DNA from: Liolophura sinensis
Taxonomy: Eukaryota > Mollusca > Polyplacophora > Chitonida > Chitonidae
Reading direction: 5' to 3'
Length of the DNA stretch: 62,596 nucleotides
NCBI RefSeq assembly: GCF_032854445.1
Contig: NW_027018185.1
Span: forward strand, 1-62,596
Shown here: piece by piece, positions 28,835-41,399 of the stretch
Numbering within the stretch: position 1 is the stretch's first letter
How the letters are laid out: the number at the start of each line of letters is the position of its first letter
Made by a program: the position numbers and the translations under genes
Notes under the pieces: generated by a model
The model's input: only the letters and a program-made list of their open reading frames with translations
Told to the model about the DNA's origin: nothing
Database searches by the model: none

Positions 28835-30006
28835 GTGCAAACCGCGTTGCTCTCCGACCAATACTTTTGGCTGTAGCCACAATTGAATCATCATTTATGT
28901 CAAAATCACGTGCCCAGCAACGGCTCTTACTCCATGGAAACCAAGGAAATTTGCAATTTTCAACACCTGGAGATGCCTGACCCAATTGCGCATCTTTTGG
29001 CACCTTATTGATGTGGGTCAGTGTTCAATTGTACTTTTTACAGCAGACTGTATCAAGTACCTTGTGGTTTTTATATAAAAATGGTGTGGTTTTTCTACAT
29101 GTAGATAAAGAGATTAAGTTTATCTTCGACTTAGAAGTAAGACATTTGCTGGGTGAGTTAAATGGGCTTGGCCCAAAGATTTGACATCTTCTGGGCTACC
29201 GAAGGGCACATAACTTATAATCAAAAGTTGAATATAGTAATGACCAGTCGCGATGGTACATAGTACATGTAGCCGATTTCAATTAGCAAAAGGACCAGGC
29301 AAAAATCCAAAAGTACAAAAAATGCTCCAATCGTGCTGGTAAGAGGCTAATCGACGTATTTTGTGACGAGAAATCGAATGGTGCAAACCGCGTTGCTCTC
29401 CGACCAATACTTTTGGCTGTAGCCACAATTGAATCATCATTTATGTCAAAATCACGTGCCCAGCAACGGCTCTTACTCCATGGAAACCAAGGAAATTTGC
29501 AATTTTTCAACAGCTGGAGATGCCTGACCCAATTGCGCATCTTTTGGCACCTTATTGATGTGGGTCAGTGTTCAATTGTACTTTTTACAGCAGACTGTAT
29601 CAAGTACCTTGTGTTTTTTATATAAAAATGGTGTGGTTTTTCTACATGTAGATAAAGACATTGAGTTTATCTTCGACTTAGAAGTAAGACATTTGCTGGG
29701 TGAGTTAAATGGGCTTGGCCCAAAGATTTGACATCTTCTGGGCTACCGAAGGGCACATAACTTATAATCAAAAGTTGAATATAGTAATGACCAGTCGCGA
29801 TTGTACATAGTACATGTAGCCGATTTCAATTAGCAAAAGGACCAGGCAAAAATCCAAAAGTGGGAAAAAATGTTCCAATGCTGCTGGTAAGAGGCTAATC
29901 CGACGTATTTTGTGACGAGAAATCGAATGGTGCAAACCGCGTTGCTCTCCGACCAATACTTTTGGCTGTAGCCACAATTGAATCATCATTTATGTCAAAA
30001 TCACGT

Positions 30007-30018
30007 GCCCAGAAGGAA
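30007..30018. other. 25-bp deletion junction in one unit
   Basis: GTGCCCAG is joined directly to AAGGAAAT between 30012 and 30013. The 25 bases that normally lie between, including the CCATGG site, are missing. It occurs only in this unit and lies in a stretch with many single-base indels, so a base-calling or assembly origin is possible. Confidence 0.8.
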
Positions 30019-33000
30019 ATTTCCAATTTTTCAACACCTGGAGATGCCCTGACCCAATTGCGCATCTTTTGGCACCTTATTGATGTGGGTCAGTGTTCAA
30101 TTGTACTTTTTACAGGCAGACTGTATCAAGTACCTTGTGTTTTTTATATAAAAATGGTGTGGTTTTTCTACATGTAAGATAAAGAGATTAAGATTATCTT
30201 CGACTTAGAAGTAAGACATTTGCTGGGTGAGTTAAATGGGCTTGGCCCAAAGATTTGACGTCTTCTGGGCTACCGAGGGCACATAACTTATAATCAAAAG
30301 TTGAATATAGTAAGACCAGTCGCGATGGTACATAGTACATGTAGCCGATTTCAATTAGCAAAAGGACCAGGCAAAAATCCAAAAGTGGAAAAAATGTTCC
30401 AATGCTGCTGGTAAGAGGCTAATCCGACGTATTTTGTGACGAGAAATCGAATGGTGCAAACCGCGCTGCTCTCCGACCAATACTTTTGCTGTAGCCACAA
30501 TTGAATCATCATTTATGTCAAAATCACGTGCCCAGCAACGGCTCTTACTCCATGGAAACCAAGGAAATTTGCAATTTTTCAACACCTGGAGATGCCTGAC
30601 CCAATGGCGCATCTTTTGGCACCTTATTGATGTGGGTCAGTGTTCAATTGTACTTTTTACAGCAGACTGTATCAAGTACCTTGTGTTTTTTATATAAAAA
30701 TGGTGTGGTTTTTCTACATGTAGATAAAGACATTGAGTTTATCTTCGACTTAGAAGTAAGACATTTGCTGGGTGAGTTAAATGGGCTTGGCCCAAAGATT
30801 TGACGTCTTCTGGGCTACCGAAGGGCACATAACTTATAATCAAAAGATGAATATAGTAATGACCAGTCGCGATTGTACATAGTACATGTAGCCGATTTCA
30901 ATTAGCAAAAGGACCAGGCAAAAATCCAAAGTGGAAAAATGTTCCAATGCTGCTAGTAAGAGGCTAATCCGACGTATTTTGTGACGAGAAATCGAATGGT
31001 GCAAACCGCGTTTGCTCTCTGACCAATACTTTTGGCTGTAGCCACAATTGAATCATCATTTATGTCAAAATCACGTGCCCAGCAACGGCTCTTACTCCAT
31101 GGAAACCAAGAAATTTGCAATTTTTCAACACCTGGAGATGCCTGACCCAATTGCGCATCTTTTGGCACCTTATTGATGTGGGTCAGTGTTCAATTGTACT
31201 TTTTACAGCAGACTGTATCAAGTACCTTGTGTTTTTTATATAAAAATGGTGTGGTTTTTCTACATGTAGATAAAGACATTGAGTTTATCTTCGACTTAGA
31301 AGTAAGACATTTGCTGGGTGAGTGAAATGGGCTTGGCCCAAAGATTTGACGTCTTCTGGGCTACCGAAGGGCACATAACTTATAATCAAAAGTTGAATAT
31401 AGTAATGACCAGTCGCGATGGTACATAGTACATGTAGCCGATTTCAATTAGCAAAAGGACCAGGCAAAAATCCAAAAGTGGAAAAAATGTTCCAATACTG
31501 CTGGTAAGAGGCTAATCCGACGTATTTTGTGACGAGAAATCGAATGGTGCAAACCGCGTTGCTCTCCGACCAATACTTTTGGCTGTAACCACAATTGAAT
31601 CATCATTTATGTCAAAATCACGTTGCCCAGCAACGGCTCTTACTCCATGGAAACCAAGGAAATTTCCAATTTTTCAACAGCTGGAGATGCCTGACCCAAA
31701 TGCGCATCTTTTGGCACCTTATTGATGTGGGTCAGTGTTCAATTGTACTTTTTTACAGCAGACTGTATCAAGTACCTTGTGTTTTTTATATAAAAATGGT
31801 GTGGTTTTTCTACATGTAGATAAAGACATTGAGTTTATCTTCGACTTAGAAGTAAGACATTTGCTGGGTGAGTTAAATGGGCTTGGCCCAAAGATTTGAC
31901 GTCTTCTGGGCTACCGAAGGGCACATAACTTATAATCAAAAGTTGAATATAGTAATGACCAGTCGCGATGGTACATAGTACATGTAGCCGATTTCAATTA
32001 GCAAAAGGACCAGGCAAAAATCCAAAAGTGGAAAAAATGTTCCAATGCTGCTGGTAAGAGGCTAATCCGACGTATTTTGTGACGAGAAATCGAATGGTGC
32101 AAACCGCGTTGCTCTCCGACCAATACTTTTGGCTGTAGCCACAATTGAATCATCATTTATGTCAAAATCACGTGCCCAGCAACGCTCTTACTCATGGAAA
32201 CCAAGGAAATTTGCAATTTTTCAACACCTGGAGATGCCTGACCCAATTGCGCATCTTTTGGCACCTTATTGATGTGGGTCAGTGTTCAATTGTACTTTTT
32301 ACAGCAGACTGTATCAAGTACCTTGTGTTTTTTATATAAAAATGGTGTGGTTTTTCTACATGTAGATAAAGAGATTAAGTTTATCTTCGACTTAGAAGTA
32401 AGACATTTGCTGAGTGAGTTAAATGGGCTTGGCCCAAAGATTTGACCATCTTCTGGGCTACCGAAGGGCACATAACTTATAATCAAAAGTTGAATATAGT
32501 AATGACCAGTCGCGATGGTACATTAGTACATGTAGCGATTTCAATTAGCAAAAGGACCAGGCAAAAATCCAAAAGTAAACAAAATGCTCCAATCGTGCTG
32601 GCAAGAGGCTAATCCGACGTATTTTGTGACGAGAAATCGAATGGTGCAAACCGCGTTGCTCTCTGACCAATACTTTTGGCTGTAGCCACAATTGAATCAT
32701 CATTTATGTCAAAATCACGTGCCCAGCAACGGCTCTTACTCCATGGAAACCAAGAAATTTCCAATTTTCAACAGCTGGAGATGCCTGACCCAATTGCGCA
32801 TCTTTTGGCACCTTATTGATGTGGGTCAGTGTTCAATTGTACTTTTTACAGCAGACTGTATCAAGTACCTTGTGTTTTTTATATAAAAATGGTGTGGTTT
32901 TTTCTACATGTAGATAAAGACATTGAGTTTATCTTCGACTTAGAAGTAAGACATTTGCTGGGTGAGTTAAATGGGCTTGGCCCAAAGATTTGACATCTTC

Positions 33001-33941
33001 TGGGCTACCGAAGGGCACATAACTTATAATCAAAAGTTGAATATAGTAATGACCAGTCGCGATTGTACATAGTACATGTAGCCGATTTCAATTAGCAAAA
33101 GGACCAGGCAAAAATCCAAAAGTGGAAAAAATGTTCCAATGCTGCTGGTAAGAGGCTAATCCGACGTATTTTGTGACGAGAAATCGAATGGTGCAAACCG
33201 CGTTGCTCTCCGACCAATACTTTTGGCTGTAGCCACAATTGAATCATCATTTATGTCAAAATCACGTGCCCAGCAACGGCTCTTACTCCATGGAAACCAA
33301 GGAAATTTCCAATTTTTCAACAGCTGGAGATGCCTGACCCAATTGCGCATCTTTTGGCACCTTATTGATGTGGGTCAGTGTTCAATTGTACTTTTTACAG
33401 CAGACTGTATCAAGTACCTTGTGTTTTTTATATAAAAATGGTGTGGTTTTTCTACATGTAGATAAAGACATTGAGTTTATCTTCGACTTAGAAGTAAGAC
33501 ATTTGCTGGGTGAGTTAAATGGGCTTGGCCCAAAGATTTGACATCTTCTGGGCTACCGAAGGGCACATAACTTATAATCAAAAGTTGAATATAGTAATGA
33601 CCAGTCGCGATTGTACATAGTACATGTAGCCGATTTCAATTAGCAAAAGGACCAGGCAAAATCCAAAAGTGGAAAAAATGTTCCAATGCTGCTGGTAAGA
33701 GGCTAATCCGACGTATTTTGTGACGAGAAATCGAATGGTGCAAAACCGCGTTGCTCTCCGACCAATACTTTTGGCTGTAGCCACAATTGAATCATCATTT
33801 ATGTCAAAATCACGTGCCCAGCAACGGCTCTTACTCCATGGAAACCAAGGAAATTTCCAATTTTTCAACAGCTGGAGATGCCTGACCCAATTGCGCATCT
33901 TTTGGCACCTTATTGATGTGGGTCAGTGTCAGATTGTTCTT

Positions 33942-36200
33942 TTTACAGCAGACTGTATCAAGTACCTTGTGTTTTTTATATAAAAATGGTGTGGTTTTTC
34001 TACATGTAGATAAAGAGATTAAGTTTATCTTCGACTTAGAAGTAAGACATTTGCTGGGTGAGTGAAATGGGCTTGGCCCAAAGATTTGACGTCTTCTGGG
34101 CTACCGAAGGGCACATAACTTATAATCAAAAGTTGAATATAGTAATGACCAGTCGCGATGGTACATAGTACATGTAGCCGATTTCAATTAGCAAAAGGAC
34201 CAGGCAAAAATCCAAAAGTGGAAAAAATGTTCCAATGCTGCTGGTAAGAGGCTAATCCGACGTATTTTGTGACGAGAAATCGAATGGTGCAAACCGCGTT
34301 GCTCTCCGACCAATACTTTTGGCTGTAGCCACAATTGAATCATCAATTATGTCAAAATCACGTGCCCAGCAACGGCTCTGACTCCATGGAAACCAAGGAA
34401 ATTTACAATTTTTCAACACCTGGAGATGCCTGACCCAATTGCGCATCTTTTGGCACCTTATTGATGTGGGTCAGTGTTCAATTGTACTTTTTACAGCAGA
34501 CTGTATCAAGTACCTTGTGTTTTTTATATAAAAATGGTGTGGTTTTTCTACATGTAGATAAAGACATTGAGTTTAACTTCGACTTAGAAGTAAGACATTT
34601 GCTGGGTGAGTTAAATGGGCTTGGCCCAAAGATTTGACGTCTTCTGGGCTACCGAAGGGCACATAACTTATAATCAAAAGTTGAATATAGTAATGACCAG
34701 TCGCGATGGTACATAGTACATGTAGCCGATTTCAATTAGCAAAAGGACCAGGCAAAAATCCAAAAGTAAAAAAATGCTCCAATCGTGCTGGTAAGAGGCT
34801 AATCCGACGTATTTTGTGACGAGAAATCGAATGGTGCAAACCGCGTTGCTCTCCGACCAATACTTTTGGCTGTAGCCACAATTGAATCATCATTTATGTC
34901 AAAATCACGTGCCCAGCAACGGCTCTTACTCCATGGAAACCAAGGAAATTTGCAATTTTTTCAACAACTGGAGATGCCTGACCCAATTGCGCATCTTTGG
35001 CACCTTATTGATGTGGGTCAGTGTTCAATTGTACTTTTTACAGCAGACTGTATCAAGTACCTTGTGTTTTTTATATAAAAATGGTGTGGTTTTTCTACAT
35101 GTAGATGAAGACATTGAGTTATCTTCGACTTAGAAGTAAGACATTTGCTGGGTGAGTTAAATGGGCTTGGCCCAAAGATTTGACATCTTCTGGGCTACCG
35201 AAGGGCACATAACTTATAATTAAAAGTTGAATATAGTAATGACCAGTCGCGATTGTACATAGTACATGTAGCCGATTTCAATTAGCAAAAGGACCAGGCA
35301 AAAATCCAAAAGTGGAAAAAATGTTCCAATGCTGCTGGTAAGAGGCTAATCCGACGTATTTTGTGACGAGAAATCGAATGGTGCAAACCGCGTTGCTCTC
35401 CGACCAATACTTTTGGCTGTAGCCACAATTGAATCATCAATTATGTCAAAATCACGTGCCCAGCAACGGCTCTTACTCCATGGAAACCAAGGAAATTTAC
35501 AATTTTTCAACACCTGGAGATGCCTGGCCCAATTGCGCATCTTTTGGCACCTTATTGATGTGGGTCAGTGTTCAATTGTACTTTTTAACAGCAGACTGTT
35601 TCAAGTACCTTGTGTTTTTTATATAAAAATGGTGTGGTTTTTCTACATGTAGATAAAGACATTGAGTTTATCTTCGACTTAGAAGTAAGACATTTGCTGG
35701 GTGAGTTAAATGGGCTTGGCCCAAAGATTTGACGTCTTCTGGGCTACCGAAGGGCACATAACTTATAATCAAAAGTTGAATATAGTAATGACCAGTCGCG
35801 ATTGTACATAGTACATGTAGCCGATTTCAATTAGCAAAAGGACCAGGCAAAAATCCAAAAGTGGAAAAAATGTTCCAATGCTGCTGGTAAGAGGCTAATC
35901 CGACGTATTTTGTGACGAGAAATCGAATGGTGCAAACCGCGTTGCTCTCCGACCAATACTTTTGGCTGTAGCCACAATTGAATCATCAATTATGTCAAAA
36001 TCACGTGCCCAGCAACGGCTCTTACTCCATGGAAACCAAGGAAATTTACAATTTTTCAACACCTGGAGATGCCTGGCCCAAGTGCGCATCTTTTGGCACC
36101 TTATTGATGTGGGTCAGTGTTCAATTGTACTTTTAACAGCAGACTGTTTCAAGTACCTTGTGTTTTTTATATAAAAATGGTGTGGTTTTTCTACATGTAG
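33942..36200. repeat. Block related to 48.26-50.5 kb (offset about 14.32 kb, 26 units)
   Basis: From about 33942 the order of unit variants runs: TTGTTCTTTTTAC; a unit with GAGTGAAATGGG, GACGTC, GATGG, CAATTATG, TTACAA and CACCTGG; a CGTGCTGG unit with CATTTATG, TTGCAA; then two units with CAATTATG, TTACAA and CTGGCCC, the first with ACAGCAGACTGTTTC preceded by TTTTTA and the second by TTTTA. The same order recurs from about 48256 to 50500, including TTTTAACAG in one unit. Anchors 33771 and 48091, and 35962 and 50284, are separated by 14,320 and 14,322 bp. Shared order of several alleles over four to five units suggests common descent, blurred by later mutation. Confidence 0.6.
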
Positions 36201-36766
36201 ATAAAGACATTGAGTTTATCTTCGACTTAGAAGTAAGACATTTGCTGGGTGAGTTAAATGGGCTTGGCCCAAAGATTTGACGTCTTCTGGGCTACCGAAG
36301 GGCACATAACTTATAATCAAAAGTTGAATATAGTAATGACCAGTCGCGATTGTACATAGTACATGTAGCCGATTTCAATTAGCAAAAGGACCAGGCAAAA
36401 ATCCAAAAGTGGAAAAAATGTTCCAATGCTGCTGGTAAGAGGCTAATCCGACGTATTTTGTGACGAGAAATCGAATGGTGCAAACCGCGTTGCTCTCCGA
36501 CCAATACTTTTGGCTGTAGCCACAATTGAATCATCATTTATGTCAAAATCACGTGCCCAGCAACGGCTCTTACTCCATGGAAACCAAGGAAATTTGCAAT
36601 TTTTCAACACCTGGAGATGCCTGACCCAATTGCGCATCTTTTGGCACCTTATTGATGTGGGTCAGTGTTCAATTGTACTTTTTACAGCAGACTGTATCAA
36701 GTACCTTGTGTTTCTTATATAAAAATGGTGTGGTTTTTCTACATGTAGATAAAGAGATTAAGTTTA

Positions 36767-36778
36767 TCTTCGACTTAG
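36767..36778. repeat. Left copy of a 12-bp target-site duplication
   Basis: TCTTCGACTTAG here is the normal satellite sequence interrupted by the insertion that follows. The same 12 bases recur directly after the insertion, where the satellite resumes in register. Confidence 0.93.
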
Positions 36779-36837
36779 TCGCCACGATATGGCTGAAATA
36801 TTGCCGATGTGGCGTTAAGCCATAATCATTCATTCAT
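36779..36837 (+). mobile_element. 59-bp truncated non-LTR retroposon (SINE-like 3' end) inserted in a satellite unit
   Basis: This is the only sequence in the window not derived from the satellite. It opens TCGCCACGATATGGCTG, continues through ATATTGCCGATG and GGCGTTAAGCC, and ends in a (TCAT)n microsatellite tail. It is flanked by perfect 12-bp copies of TCTTCGACTTAG. The unit is 71 bp longer than normal (anchor spacing 619 against 548), exactly 59 plus 12. A target-site duplication, simple-repeat 3' tail and very short length are hallmarks of 5'-truncated elements copied by target-primed reverse transcription, normally with a partner LINE's enzymes. From memory, the core resembles 3' ends of short retroposons common in molluscs; I could not check this. 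It has no coding capacity and no visible tRNA-like head. Confidence 0.8.
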
Positions 36838-36849
36838 TCTTCGACTTAG
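36838..36849. repeat. Right copy of the 12-bp target-site duplication
   Basis: TCTTCGACTTAG repeats the 12 bases at 36767-36778. The satellite unit then continues with AAGTAAGACATTTGCTGG as in all neighbours, so nothing was lost at the insertion site. Confidence 0.93.
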
Positions 36850-39800
36850 AAGTAAGACATTTGCTGGGTGAGTTAAATGGGCTTGGCCCAAAGATTTGAC
36901 ATCTTCTGGGCTACCGAAGGGCACATAACTTATAATCAAAAGTTGAATATAGTAATGACCAGTCGCGATTGTACATAGTACATGTAGCCGATTTCAATTA
37001 GCAAAAGGACCAGGCAAAAATCCAAAAGTGGAAAAAATGTTCCAATGCTGCTGGTAAGAGGCTAATCTGACGTATTTTGTGACGAGAAATCGAATGGTGC
37101 AAACCGCGTTGCTCTCCGACCAATACTTTTGGCTGTAGCCACAATTGAATCATCATTTATGTCAAAATCACGTGCCCAGCAACGGCTCTTACTCCATGGA
37201 AACCAAGGAAATTTACAATTTTTCAACACCTGGAGATGCCTGGCCCAATTGCGCATCTTTTGGCACCTTATTGATGTGGGTCAGTGTTCAATTGTACTTT
37301 TTACAGCAGACTGTATCAAGTACCTTGTGTTTTTTATATAAAAATGGTGTGGTTTTTCTACATGTAGATAAAGACATTGAGTTTATCTTCGACTTAGAAG
37401 TAAGACATTTGCTGGGTGAGTTAAATGGGCTTGGCCCAAAGATTTGACATCTTCTGGGCTACCGAAGGGCACATAACTTATAATCAAAAGTTGAATATAG
37501 TAATGACCAGTCGCGATTGTACATAGTACATGTAGCCGATTTCAATTAGCAAAAGGACCAGGCAAAAATCCAAAAGTGGAAAAAATGTTCCAATGCTGCT
37601 GGTAAGAGGCTAATCCGACGTATTTTGTGACGAGAAATCGAATGGTGCAAACCGCGTTGCTCTCCGACCAATACTTTTGGCTGTAGCCACAATTGAATCA
37701 TCATTTATGTCAAAATCACGTGCCCAGCAACGGCTCTTACTCCATGGAAACCAAGGAAATTTGCAATTTTTCAACACCTGGAGATGCCTGACCCAATTGC
37801 GCATCTTCTGGCACCTTATTGATGTGGGTCAGTGTTCAATTGTACTTTTTACAGCAGACTGTATCAAGTACCTTGTGTTTTTTATATAAAAATGGTGTGA
37901 TTTTTCTACATGTAGATAAAGACATTGAGTTTATCTTCGACTTAGAAGTAAGACATTTGCTGGGTGAGTTAAATGGGCTTGGCCCAAAGATTTGACAGCT
38001 TCTGGGCTACCGAAGGGCACATAACTTATAATCAAAAGTTGAATATAGTAATGACCAGTCGCGATTGTACATAGTACATGTAGCCGATTTCAATTAGCAA
38101 AAGGACCAGGCAAAAATCCAAAAGTGGAAAAAATGTTCCAATGCTGCTGGTAAGAGACTAATCTGACGTATTTTGTGACGAGAAATCGAATGGTGCAAAC
38201 CGCGTTGCTCTCCGACCAATACTTTTGGCTGTAGCCACAATTTAATCATCATTTATGTCAAAATCACGTGCCCAGCAACGGCTCTTACTCCATGGAAACC
38301 AAGGAAATTTGCAATTTTTCAACACCTGGAGATGCCTGACCCAATTGCGCATCTTTTGGCACCTTATTGATGTGGGTCAGTGTTCAATTGTACTTTTTAC
38401 AGCAGACTGTATCAAGTACCTTGTGGTTTTTATATAAAAATGGTGTGGTTTTTCTACATGTAGATAAAGAGATTAAGTTTATCTTCGACTTAGAAGTAAG
38501 ACATTTGCTGGGTGAGTTAAATGGGCTTGGCCCAAAGATTTGACATCTTCTGGGCTACCGAAGGGCACATAACTTATAATCAAAAGTTGAATATAGTAAT
38601 GACCAGTCGCGATGGTACATAGTACATGTAGCCGATTTCAATTAGCAAAAGGACCAGGCAAAAATCCAAAAGTAAAAAAAATGCTCCAATCGTGCTGGTA
38701 AGAGGCTAATCCGACGTATTTTGTGACGAGAAATCGAATGGTGCAAACCGCGTTGCTCTCCGACCAATACTTTTGGCTGTAGCCACAATTGAATCATCAT
38801 TTATGTCAAAATCACGTGCCCAGCAACGGCTCTTACTCCATGGAAACCAAGGAAATTTGCAATTTTTCAACAGCTGGAGATGCCTGACCCAATTGCGCAT
38901 CTTTTGGCACCTTATTGATGTGGGTCAGTGTTCAATTGTACTTTTTACAGCAGACTGTATCAAGTACCTTGTGTTTTTTATATAAAAATGGTGTGGTTTT
39001 TCTACATGTAGATAAAGACATTGAGTTTATCTTCGACTTAGAAGTAAGACATTTGCTGGGTGAGTTAAATGGGCTTGGCCCAAAGATTTGACATCTTCTG
39101 GGCTACCGAAGGGCACATAACTTATAATCAAAAGTTGAATATAGTAATGACCAGTCGCGATTGTACATAGTACATGTAGCCGATTTCAATTAGCAAAAGG
39201 ACCAGGCAAAAATCCAAAAGTGGAAAAAATGTTCCAATGCTGCTGGTAAGAGGCTAATCCGACGTATTTTGTGACGAGAAATCGAATGGTGCAAACCGCG
39301 TTGCTCTCCGACCAATACTTTTGGCTGTAGCCACAATTGAATCATCATTTATGTCAAAATCACGTGCCCAGCAACGGCTCTTACTCCATGGAAACCAAGG
39401 AAATTTCCAATTTTTCAACACCTGGAGATGCCTGACCCAATTGCGCATCTTTTGGCACCTTATTGATGTGGGTCAGTGTTCAATTGTACTTTTTACAGCA
39501 GACTGTATCAAGTACCTTGTGTTTTTTATATAAAAATGGTGTGGTTTTTCTACATGTAGATAAAGAGATTAAGATTATCTTCGACTTAGAAGTAAGACAT
39601 TTGCTGGGTGAGTTAAATGGGCTTGGCCCAAAGATTTGACATCTTCTGGGCTACCGAAGGGCACATAACTTATAATCAAAAGTTGAATATAGTAATGACC
39701 AGTCGCGATTGTACATAGTACATGTAGCCGATTTCAATTAGCAAAAGGACCAGGCAAAAATCCAAAAGTGGAAAAAATGTTCCAATGCTGCTGGTAAGAG

Positions 39801-41399
39801 GCTAATCCGAAGTATTTTGTGACGAGAAATCGAATGGTGCAAACCGCGTTGCTCTCCGACCAATACTTTTGGCTGTAGCCACAATTGAATCATCATTTAT
39901 GTCAAAATCACGTGCCCAGCAACGGCTCTTACTCCATGGAAACCAAGGAAATTTCCAATTTTTCAACAGCTGGAGATGCCTGACCCAATTGCGCATCTTT
40001 TGGCACCTTATTGATGTGGGTCAGTGTTCAATTGTACTTTTTACAGCAGACTGTATCAAGTACCTTGTGTTTTTTATATAAAAATGGTGTGGTTTTTCTA
40101 CATGTAGATAAAGACATTGAGTTTATCTTCGACTTAGAAGTAAGACATTTGCTGGGTGAGTTAAATGGGCTTGGCCCAAAGATTTGACATCTTCTGGGCT
40201 ACCGAAGGGCACATAACTTATAATCAAAAGTTGAATATAGTAATGACCAGTCGCGATGGTACATAGTACATGTAGCCGATTTCAATTAGCAAAAGGACCA
40301 GGCAAAAATCCAAAAGTGGAAAAAATGCTCCAATGCTGCTGGTAAGAGGCTAATCCGACGTATTTTGTGACGAGAAATCGAATGGTGCAAACCGTGTTAC
40401 TCTCCGACCAATACTTTTGGCTGTAGCCACAATTGAATCATCATTTATGTCAAAATCACGTGCCCAGCAACGGCTCTTACTCCATGGAAACCAAGGAAAT
40501 TTGCAATTTTTCAACAGCTGCAGATGCCTGACCCAATTGCGCATCTTTTGGCACCTTATTGATGTGGGTCAGTGTTCAATTGTACTTTTTACAGCAGACT
40601 GTATCAAGTACCTTGTGGTTTTTATATAAAAATGGTGTGGTTTTTCTACATGTAGATAAAGAGATTAAGTTTATCTTCGACTTAGAAGTAAGACATTTGC
40701 TGGGTGAGTTAAATGGGCTTGGCCCAAAGATTTGACATCTTCTGGGCTACCGAAGGGCACATAACTTATAATCAAAAGATGAATATAGTAATGACCAGTC
40801 GCGATTGTACATAGTACATGTAGCCGATTTCAATTAGCAAAAGGACCAGGCAAATATCCAAAAGTGGAAAAAATGTTCCAATGCTGCTGGTAAGAGGCTA
40901 ATCCGACGTATTTTGTGACGAGAAATCGAATGGTGCAAACCGCGTTGCTCTCCGACCAATACTTTTGGCTGTAGCCACAATTGAATCATCATTTATGTCA
41001 AAATCACGTGCCCAGCAACGGCTCTTACTCCATGGAAACCAAGGAAATTTCCAATTTTTCAACAGCTGGAGATGCCTGACCCAATTGCGCATCTTTTGGC
41101 ACCTTATTGATGTGGGTCAGTGTTCAATTGTACTTTTTACAGCAGACTGTATCAAGTACCTTGTGTTTTTTATATAAAAATGGTGTGGTTTTTCTACATG
41201 TAGATAAAGACATTGAGTTTATCTTCGACTTAGAAGTAAGACATTTGCTGGGTGAGTTAAATGGGCTTGGCCCAAAGATTTGACATCTTCTGGGCTACCG
41301 AAGGGCACATAACTTATAATCAAAAGTTGAATATAGTAATGACCAGTCGCGATGGTACATAGTACATGTAGCCGATTTCAATTAGCAAAAGGACCAGGC

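Noticed and set aside
36827-36840. (TCAT)n run as an independent microsatellite
   Set aside because: It directly adjoins the inserted element and the target duplication, so it is better read as the element's 3' tail.
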